Positions 1-7,827 of a stretch of 64,000 nucleotides of DNA are shown piece by piece. The first letter of the stretch is position 1; every line of letters begins with the position of its first letter. A program made the position numbers and the translations under genes. Origin of the DNA: Branchinecta lynchi (taxonomy: Eukaryota; Arthropoda; Branchiopoda; Anostraca; Branchinectidae); NCBI GenBank assembly GCA_023053575.1, contig JAKZAP010000001.1, positions 30,956,533 through 31,020,532 on the forward strand, read 5' to 3'. Below the pieces are notes generated by a model. The model saw nothing but the letters and a program-made list of their open reading frames with translations, was not told the DNA's origin and searched no databases.

Positions 1-686
1 GTATTTCGACCGGAATCCGGCCCAAGCCGGAAAGTTTGTCAAAATGAAAAGTTTTATTTGGAGCTGATTAGATGTTCGATTTAGGGCAAGAAGACATGCT
101 GAACACTTATGTGAAAACAATTTTCTACCCGGACATGTAGTTCGTCCGGAATCCGGCCAAAACCGGAAATCTGTTGGAAGTCAAAGTTTTATTTCTAGTT
201 GATTAGATAAACGATTTAGGGTAAGAAGAGATGCTGAGTCCCTGTATGACAATCATATTTTACCCGGACATATAGTTCGACCGGAATCCGACTGGAATCG
301 GAAAATTTGTTATAAGCTAAATTTCTATTTGAAGTTGATTAGATGTTCATTACTGGGGAAAGAAGATACCCTGATTTCGTCTTTGAGCTTTCTTTTTTCG
401 CTGGACAAGTAGTTCTGGAGTTCGGCCGGAACCGGGAAATTGGCAGAAGTGGCAGGTTGTTTTCGTCAAAACAGATATGACTTATACGGGTAAAAACAAC
501 AGGCTGAATCCAAATCTGAACTTGGTTTTCTCAGGTGATTAGCTATTTGGCCTTAATCTGTTTCTGAATTTTAGTGGTAAAAATGTTCAAGGAGTCTGGC
601 GAAGACTGGATCTGGCTAAGACAAGACCCAGTTGTCTGGATCAGATATTGAAGTTTTGGGATCCCATCGAAACCTTTGGTCTTGTT
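1..686 (+). mobile_element. Family M repeat, right-hand part (copy M1)
   Basis: Non-coding repeat entering from outside the window. It holds four or more degenerate units of about 135 bp, each with the core GGAATCCGGC followed by ACCGGAAA and the stretch GATTAGATGTTCGATTTAGG, then the conserved right end GGGATCCCATCGAAACC...GGTCTTGTT. The same right end recurs in at least 13 other places in the window. No open frame of note. Confidence 0.9.
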
Positions 687-1840
687 CTGATGGACAGCAT
701 GATACACATCGAAGGTAGCAAAACACGGTGAGAAAATCAGCGTGGTTTTGTTAGAGGGGTTAGAATGTACCGTACGAAATAGGGATCAGGGTATAGAAAT
801 AAATGGAGCGATTATGGAAGTAAGTTGCGTTAGTATTATAGGTAAGACAGGTGCTTTAAGCAGTAGTATCCAGTAGCATCCTGCCTTGCTAGTAGCATCC
901 AGTCTTGCTAATAGTAGCATGCAGTAACACGGTAGCCGTGACATAGAAGCATGCAGTACAAACATACAAAATACAACTATTTTGACAAAATTTTTCATCG
1001 GGAATTAGTTATATCTTTTCTTTTCCATCAGTCCCGCTTGGTGCATAGGCGTGTCTTCCAGCGAGTTGTTCTTATTCCCGTTTCTCGTGTTGCCTTCGTA
1101 CGTGCTTTCGCATCGTTACAAACAGCCAAAAATTCAGAATGAGGCCCTGTCCTTCCAGATCAGTGTCCTCTATTTGCCTCCAGGGACTCATTTGCTGAGA
1201 GAGGAAATTTTGCTGGTAAATCATGGCAATCCTGGCTCCGGGATTCAGTGCTTCTGCCTGATTTGCGATTAATTCCTGTGACGCTTCCCTCTTGCCTCAT
1301 TTTTACGTCCTGGAATCGCGTTTGTTAAGGGTCTAGCACGCCCGGCTGGGTTCTCGATATTTCGTGCGAAGGAAAGATGATGCTCCTAAGGATAGCCAAT
1401 TTCTATCCCGCTGTGAAACCGGGAAATTGAAGAAAAATGTCGGAGATTGCTTTTATGATGAGCCCTAGGCGCTTGGGCTGCTAGACGGGCCTTGGTGACA
1501 TGGGAATCCCCTTTGATATGCTGGATATGGGCTGTTGTTAGAATCGGTCGGATTGAGGATAGGAATTTCGTTCTCTTTATGGTGTCAGCATGTTCCGTAT
1601 ATTTGATATTCCGTCCAAGGCGGTGCGTGGAGAGTCTTGGTAATTGCTTTTTTTCCGCGTCCCCTTTTTCTTGTTTAATGTTTGACTGATGGCGACACTT
1701 TCTATGCCTTTTCCCGAAGTCCGAGTAGAGTACAATATTTTCTATTCCTCGCGCTGGTACCCACATTGCAGTTTTATTGATTCGCTGGGAAATTGAACTG
1801 TCGCTCGTCCGCACTCAGAGATGTAACCGGGACGGGATGA
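687..1840. other. No gene recognised; short degenerate repeats
   Basis: I see no supportable gene here. Positions about 855-950 contain a degenerate AGTAGCATCC/AGTAGCATGC repeat. Open frames of 60-142 codons occur on both strands at 1386-1814 but have no recognisable domain and no codon signal I can trust. Confidence 0.5.
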
Positions 1841-2336
1841 TGTCTCTACGTAGACACGACACTACGAAGACACGACACTACATCGAAACGAAAAAAGCGT
1901 CAGTACATGGACACGTCACTACAGAGACACGACGGAACGAAGACCAACACTACATGGACACACGACGGTACAAGTACCGACACTACATGGATACGACGGT
2001 ACAAGTACTGTCACTACATAGACAAGACGGTACAGGTACCGACAGTACGTAGACACTTTATGATTTTCGACGTAGTGTCGGATTTTGTCATCGTAGTGAC
2101 GTGTCCACGTAGAATCATTCGACGTACCGCCGTGTCTACGTAGTGTCGTTCGTTGTACCGTCGTGTCTACGTTGTGTCGTTCGATGTACCGTCGTGTCTA
2201 CGTAGCGTCGTTCGATGTACCGTCGTGTCCACGTAGTGTCGTTTTTTTTTGTCCACGTAGTGTCGGGAAATTTGTCCACGTAGCGTCGGATTTTGTCCAC
2301 TTACTGACGTGTCGACGTAGCGTCGAGTCTATGTAG
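1841..2336. repeat. Inverted array of short GTAC/ACGT-rich repeats
   Basis: The left arm (about 1841-2055) is built from variants of GACACGACACTAC and GACGGTAC. The right arm (about 2065-2336) is built from the reverse complements, for example CGTGTCTACGTAGTGTCG and GTACCGTC. In the right arm three consecutive units repeat with an exact 31-bp period (about 2124-2235). The two arms could pair into a long imperfect hairpin centred near 2060. The array abuts the candidate LTR at 2337. Confidence 0.85.
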
Positions 2337-2806
2337 TGTTACCTTCTTACAATTTAGTAAAAGAATAATAATAATAAGAACTGGTAGCGAATGATAAACC
2401 AACCGAGCGGTTGTTGGCTTACCCAAATAATAACGTGACCGACGTGGGAAGGAACATAACTACATAAATCTTGGAAAACTAACTATAGGTTTATTTACAT
2501 GACGTTACGGCAGAGAGGTACAACAAAAGAATGTGATGTGGTAACCTAATTACACTAGAACATATTAACGATACTCAGCCCAATAATTCGCGTCCTCTCC
2601 CTACTCCTGCAGCGCTCATGCTGCCTCGATGGTAGCTCAAACTTAACTGCCATTCAATCCTTGCCGAGCGCATTCCATGCGAAATGCTCATCTTTTACCC
2701 GCGCTCAGAATTCATTGTAACTTGAAATAGCTCACGACCGCGGGGTGAAGGTAATACGGAAACGAAGTAATGAACTTGCGTCCATACATTTTAGACATGG
2801 GTTACA
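2337..2806 (-). repeat. Candidate 3' LTR of a Ty3/gypsy-like element
   Basis: On the minus strand this 470-bp block begins TGTAACCC and ends GGTAACA, giving the TG...CA ends and short inverted termini expected of an LTR. A polypurine tract lies directly before it (2807-2819) and a polyadenylation-like AATAAA lies inside (plus-strand TTTATTTAC near 2490). It is 1.3 kb downstream of, and in the same orientation as, the integrase remnant. No second LTR is in the window because the element's 5' half is missing, so the call rests on termini and position. Confidence 0.55.
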
Positions 2807-2819
2807 CCTCCCTCCTATC
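2807..2819 (-). promoter_or_regulatory. Polypurine tract next to the candidate LTR
   Basis: Read on the minus strand the sequence is GATAGGAGGGAGG directly followed by TGTAACCC. A purine run at this spot would prime plus-strand synthesis in an LTR retroelement. Inferred from sequence and position. Confidence 0.5.
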
Positions 2820-4148
2820 AAAGAACCGACCCGGTTCGCCGCAACACCACCCCCTAACACATGGCCTACACAAAACAACCTAAATAAATAACATAGTTCA
2901 GATGTCAGCGCTACTGCGCGCTGGAATCACTGTTTGCTCAAGGTATAATTCATATTTGGGTTCCACCTGAATCTGTCCAGTAAACCCCAGGCTTTTTCAC
3001 TCGTGCGCAAAGTTCAACCGATCACAGTCAATCATAAGCCTGTTAAAATGCTAGAAAAAAAAAATCTAACTGCTTTGAGAACACCGACACTACCCTACAC
3101 CGCAAGCACTGACCACACCGCCAAGTCCAACTTGCCGATTGTTCATCAGGAAAGCCACTTCACTTAACACAGTACGACAGAGACAACATCAACGACGACA
3201 ACAGGATTACGACCTCAGCTTCATTGGTAACAGCAACAGCTTCAGATGTGTTTGGCTGGATACCAGCTTCAGGTACGTTTGGCTGGATAATTTCACAGCT
3301 GACATCTTCGGACGGGTTCGGACATAGGCTCACTCAGCTCGAAATTTGGAAAACTGCAAGGGCTAGCAGTGTGCGCAACGGGAAACGCGCTAAGTGTATT
3401 TCAGCACTCTTGAAATCTCCGCTCACGGGAACGTCAGATGGGTGATGGGTGGCTTGCAACGTCGAGACGACGTGCAGCTTGCTAGGCATTTTGGATGCGC
3501 ACCAGCATTACTTCGCCCCCTCGGCCAGAAATGGTTACAGTTGGCTGGCAACGAATTCAGCAGCAGCTTCAGCATACGGCAGGCGCTTTGCGCCATTCCG
3601 TCATAGGAACGTGACGTTTAGTAGCTGATGACAACTTGGCAACGTGGTTAGTGCCTCACGAACAGGATACTCGAAGAGGTGCTAAGCTTGCACCTTCAGC
3701 AGCAACGTAGAACGTTATAGGCAACGTTAATGACATCTCGGCACTAATGACTAGTGCATCACGAACAGGATTCTGGAACCGGTGCTAATCTTGCACCTTC
3801 AGCAGCAACGTAGAACGTTATGGGCGACGTTATTGACATCTCGGCACCAATGACTAGTGCATCACGAACAGGATTCTGGAACCGGTGCTAATCTTGCACC
3901 TTCAGCAGCGACGTAAAACGTTATGACGTGCGTGGCGGGTGAGTGAGAAAATTTCGCTGAGTAGCCTGATATGGTGGTCCGACGTCCATCTCCGCTTAAA
4001 CTGTCGTACTCTCGTCCCAGTGGCTCATGTAGATGGCGTGGTTGCAGTACTTGGAATTAGGTAGCATCGATGCTCGCATGTAGAAGGATCTGCAAACGGA
4101 AACGCTTAATATTTGGCACATATTTACATTATATACATACAGATAAAT
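2820..4148 (-). other. 3' non-coding region of the gypsy-like element
   Basis: A 1.3-kb stretch between the integrase tail and the candidate LTR with no open frame I can assign. It includes two near-copies of the motif GTTTGGCTGGATA (about 3248-3290) and a 103-bp tandem repeat listed separately. No envelope-like gene is visible. Confidence 0.45.
3651..3925. repeat. 103-bp tandem repeat, 2.7 units
   Basis: The phrase GTGCMTCACGAACAGGAT recurs at 3651, 3754 and 3857, an exact 103-bp spacing. Each unit also has GCTAATCTTGCACCTTCAGC and AACGTAGAACGTTAT. The third unit breaks off near 3925. Confidence 0.9.
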
Positions 4149-6028
4149 CTAGTCTTTCATAATTTGCTGTAACAGCGACAGTACTAAATTCTTATCAATC
4201 GGGGCTGCCGAAACAACATTAGCGCCCCCCAACCTTTCATATCCCAATCGGTCTGGGACTTTTACACTACGCGATGGGCGTAAATTTGGCGGACTCGCAA
4301 CTTCGCTATCAGCACGGCTACTCATACCCCCAAGTTTTTCTGGCGAAGAGCTTGTCTCATTTTCCGAGACTTGTAATTCAACCGCCAGCTCTTCTCCATC
4401 TGAGTTCTGCTCCTCATCCACACTAACAAATAAAGATCGAGGCTGAAGACCAGAACTCAGGTCGCGTGAATCTACGCTGTCTGACTTTTCGAAATCGTGG
4501 TACGGGGTGCTTGTCATAGTCGGTACTTGTGGACGGTCAGTTGTCGGAGTCACGTTTAGTGGGATTTGACTCCCAGGTCTCGGTTCTTGTGAAGGGTGAG
4601 GGGTTAGTAAGTTGTCAAATGAGTCAGTGGTGTTAGGGTTAGTAGCTACACTACGGTTAGTTGTATCCCCAACATGCTCCTCATTCGTCCTACTGTCAAC
4701 GTCCGTGCCCTCCTCCCCCTCGTCAAGAATCTGCTGCTCCTGCGGCGCGTCATATTTCCAGGGCGAACGCAGCACCCCTGGCTTCAAACGGTTATGATGT
4801 ACTACCTTGGCTTTTGAACGTTCCTCAATTTTCTTAATGCGGTAATTAACCTCGTTCAAACGCTCAAGGACTCTAAAGGGACCTTCAAACTTGATTTTCG
4901 ACAATGAACGGCCTTTTCCCGCTTGCGGAGCACGTAGAAAAACGACTTCCCCGGCTCAAACACGCGATACCGCGCATGGGCATCATGCTGCTCTTTCTGG
5001 GAAGCTCGCGCGCTACTCAGATTCTCCTCGACTGCACCATACACGTGTTTCATACGCATTAACATTTCCGACTTGTACGACTGATCCGAATCATACATAA
5101 CGCGGTGCTTAACAATGTTATCGACCGGCAACACCGCATCTCGCAAAAACATCACATAAAAACTGTTGTCTTTCAGCGACTCGTGGTACCCTGTGTTCAT
5201 CGTGAAAGAAATATAAGACAACCAACGATCCCAATCATTCCTCCTCGCTTGGTCGACGTACTGGGACAGCATATTCTTTAGATCGCGATGTCGGCGCTCC
5301 AGAACGCCCAAGGTTTGCGGATGTTCTGGGGATGAAAACCTGTGCTCTATATTCATCTTCTCGCAAAACGCAGCAACTTCGGCGTTTCGAAAGTGCGTTC
5401 CGTTGTCCGAACACAGAGTTTGAGGAAAACCATATATGTGACAATAACCCTCTACAAAAGCCTTTAGAAACGTTTCAGCCTTCGCATCCACTATGGGAAC
5501 CATGTGCAGATGTCTCGAGAAATAATCAGTGATCGTTAACACATACACATTACCGTTTTCCGTTTTCGGCAAAGGACCAACCAAATCTACGAAAACCATT
5601 TCCAATACGCAAGACGGCATCGGCATTTCTTGTAAGGGAGCATCTGGTGTGTAACTCATTGGCTTCCGTTGTAAACACGCTGTACACGAACTGCAGTAAA
5701 GTTTACACACACCATGCATGTTTGGGAACCACACATGCTCACGTAACCTGGAGTATGTTTTCCAGTGCCCTCCGTGACCCGCATACGGAGAATCGTGAAA
5801 CTCTCTCAACATTTCCGGGACCATCTCTGAAGGAATCACGGGAACCCAACACACTTCCGACTTTCTGCATTTATTCGCTGGAACCGAAACACGCAACAGA
5901 ACACCCTCCTCCACCAAAAAGTTAGAAATTTCTCTAATGACCAACTTTTCTATTTCTAACGGCATAGGTTGCTTACGCTGCAGTAGTATATAAAGCCGGG
6001 TTCTACTCCACCCTCCCTCCAATTTCAA
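4149..6028 (-). pseudogene. Ty3/gypsy-like integrase, 5'-truncated and frameshifted
   Basis: This is the 3' part of a retroelement pol gene. Reading from 6028 downward it shows the linker that follows RNase H, an HHCC zinc-binding region (the H of HDSPYAGH, a second H, then CSSCTAC), and the integrase core. The first catalytic Asp lies in VFVDLVGPLP, the second in LCSDNGTHF, and the Glu in GVLERRHRDLK. The C-terminal module (GPFRVLE, NYRIKKIE, VVHHNRLKPG) sits in a different reading frame (4904 downward), so a one-base shift in a G run near 4950 splits the protein. A long Ser/Thr/Glu-rich tail ends at 4149 and includes LRPSRSVKVPDRLGY, a kind of tail seen in gypsy elements. Reverse transcriptase, RNase H, protease and Gag are absent. 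A Polinton integrase was considered but the linker, tail and LTR fit gypsy better. Confidence 0.85.
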
Positions 6029-6225
6029 AACCCCAGTTTAACATCAATTTCTTAAATTTTAACATCCTTTTTACCAAATTATCCCCCTTTTTAAGAACAT
6101 TTTTATTTTCTTACTTCCAAAATAAAGGATACAAGAAATGAGAATATTACCCTTTACTACATATAAAATACTACAATATACTACTACTTCTTTTTTTTTT
6201 TACATTTTTATTTTTTATTCAAATA
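6029..6225. other. AT-rich junction between gypsy remnant and polymerase element
   Basis: Composition changes sharply at about 6030 to very AT-rich sequence with T runs. CCTTTACTAC near 6151 is the reverse complement of the GTAGTAAAG words found between the divergent genes at 7660-7740, which hints that both belong to one element. No gene. Confidence 0.4.
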
Positions 6226-6534
6226 TTACTGAGTAAACAGTTCTAAATCCACATATGTTTCTTTGTTCTTGTTTTCGCGTACAATCGGTTGCAAAACCAG
6301 ATTTTTCTTTAAAAGTAATTCGTTAGCAATGGCATTATATTTCTGTGTTATAAACAAATCACAGGGTTTGTTATTATGATTAATGACCACAACCAACTTA
6401 TCACCATATTTTGTCTTAGCAATTCTCATTTTAACAATAGTATATTTCAATCCTAGAACTAGTTCTTCTTTCCTGATTGTCTCATTGTATTTATTCATTC
6501 TGATTGTATTCAAGACTTCCTTTGTGGACTCCAT
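6226..6534 (-). CDS. Small hypothetical protein of the polymerase element, possible OB-fold
   Basis: The frame encodes 102 residues and is AT-rich like the polymerase gene nearby. The start at 6534 is an ATG in the context CCCCTAATAAATG, close to the context of the polymerase start. The middle of the protein (GLKYTIVKMRIAKTKYGDKL, then VVVINHN) has the alternating hydrophobic pattern of beta strands. In my judgement it resembles small single-strand-DNA-binding OB-fold proteins that accompany type-B polymerase elements in invertebrates. That is an impression from pattern, not a match. Likely role if correct: coating single-stranded DNA during replication. It may equally be an unrelated small protein. 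No signal peptide or membrane segment. Confidence 0.5.
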   Translation of the reverse strand: MESTKEVLNTIRMNKYNETIRKEELVLGLKYTIVKMRIAKTKYGDKLVVVINHNNKPCDLFITQKYNAIANELLLKKNLVLQPIVRENKNKETYVDLELFTQ

Positions 6535-6720
6535 TTATTAGGGGATGATTTTATTAAATAAAAATCCCAATCGCTTTGAAACATCTGGTAATAGAAACCA
6601 ACCACGTTTATCATATAAATGCGATAGATACAAACGCAGTACTGAGTTTGCATGATGATATGATGATTACCGATTTTGAACTTTATAAAATATTTTTGCA
6701 AAACCCCACACCCCCAGACT

Positions 6721-7080
6721 TTGAAAATTAAGAGGTGTGATGTTGGTACACCCCGATTGGTGTAGTGTTTGTGGTGATGTGGCCTTAGTCTGGGGGGCCC
6801 TGAACGGGGAACCCGCAAGTTTTTATTACCATCCCACTATCGACAAACAGAAACTGCGGTCAGTGGGATTCGAAGGTCTGAATGGTGATGAGTCAACGTT
6901 CGGCCGAGCGTTGAGCCACTACACCAAGGGTCCTTGTTCAATTCGCACAAGTTTCCGAGTTAAGATGAGATTGTGTTAGTCACGCCGGAGACTGTAATTA
7001 CATCCCAAATTGGCGGCGAGACCTTTGAATGACGCAGCTCATTAATGCGCGTATGAAATAAAGATCTGTTTGACAGTTAG
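6721..7080 (-). repeat. GC-richer insertion with a tRNA-like Pol III promoter (SINE-like)
   Basis: Composition rises to about 50% GC between AT-rich genes. On the minus strand an A-box TGGTGTAGTGG (6916-6926) is followed, about 50 bases on, by a B-box-like CCTTCGAATCCC (6865-6876). The A-box matches the TRGYNNARNNG consensus at every position and resembles glutamine-type tRNA D-arms. Acceptor and anticodon stems are not convincing, so this is more likely a tRNA-derived SINE inserted in the element than a tRNA gene. The 80-codon plus-strand frame at 6737-6979 lies on top of it and is probably not a gene. Confidence 0.4.
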
Positions 7081-7106
7081 GAAACAATATTCAGTATAGC
7101 AATAGA

Positions 7107-7526
7107 CTATATGTTTGGTAATTTCTCTTGAATTTTTATAGATTTATTACAATATTTATAGCCATTCAGACGGACTTGTTTCATGTATTTTTCGCGAGGA
7201 AAAAATCGAAAGGTTTTACGCATCTCTGTTTCTCTCTGAATTACCTCCTCAATTGTTAACTGTCCGCATTTTAGCATTGACAACAACTCAGTATAAAAAT
7301 CATAAATAGTCCTAAATTCTGCTTTTCTATCAGCAATGCTTAATTGCTTTTCAATTATTTCGATGATAACAGCACCCAAACTTAAAGAAGCTAGCGGTAG
7401 CACTAGAAACGCAGACATTCCTGCTGCTGAAAAGAGGAATTTGGATACAAGTAAGCTATTACTTATACGATTGTAGTACTTGTAACTGCGACGGTAAACA
7501 TACATTTTCTTTTCTAATTCTTCCAT
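7107..7526 (-). CDS. Small membrane protein of the polymerase element
   Basis: The frame encodes 139 residues, with the start ATG at 7526 preceded by TATAA. Residues 1-23 are basic and aromatic-rich (YRRSYKYYNR). Residues about 24-56 are a hydrophobic stretch long enough for a membrane hairpin (SAAGMSAFLVLPLASLSLGA). The rest is predicted helix rich in Glu and Lys, ending in a basic tail. The layout of a short basic helix, a hydrophobic hairpin and a long amphipathic helix recalls SLATT-like two-TM proteins, but I cannot confirm that. It is transcribed divergently from the polymerase gene, with 301 bases between them that hold a repeat array. Function unknown. Confidence 0.5.
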   Translation of the reverse strand: MEELEKKMYVYRRSYKYYNRISNSLLVSKFLFSAAGMSAFLVLPLASLSLGAVIIEIIEKQLSIADRKAEFRTIYDFYTELLSMLKCGQLTIEEVIQRETEMRKTFRFFPREKYMKQVRLNGYKYCNKSIKIQEKLPNI

Positions 7527-7567
7527 TTATAATATAATAAAATTGTTTCGAAAAATATTTCTAACAA

Positions 7568-7740
7568 AATAAAGAGTAGTAACCAAATGCCGATTTCGTC
7601 AAGAGTAGTAACCAAAAGCGGATTTTCGTTAAGAGTAGTAATCAAATGCCGATTTCGTCAAGAGTAGTAAAGAATAAAGGAAACCCGTGACTAGTAGTAA
7701 AGCATGTGTGAAACCCATAAGGGCGTCGGAAAATACATAG
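7568..7740. repeat. Intergenic iteron-like array between divergent genes
   Basis: Four units of 29-30 bp begin AAGAGTAGTAA (about 7571, 7600, 7630, 7659), with the first three continuing CCAAATGCCGATTTCGTC or close variants. Further AGTAGTAAAG and CATAGTAAAG words follow to 7745. The position between the divergent small membrane-protein gene and the polymerase gene suggests a shared promoter or replication-linked iterons. Function is inferred. Confidence 0.8.
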
Positions 7741-7827
7741 TAAAGGATTTGGAAAACCAGTGCTTTTCTTTACGGCTGAGAAAACGCAGACGGGAGAAAT
7801 TAATTAATAAAAATGTTCCCCTATTAA

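Noticed and set aside
1386..1814. 142-codon minus-strand frame
   Set aside because: No recognisable motif. A frame of this length is not decisive by itself in this region.
6737..6979. 80-codon plus-strand frame
   Set aside because: It overlaps the tRNA-like insertion on the other strand and has no recognisable domain.
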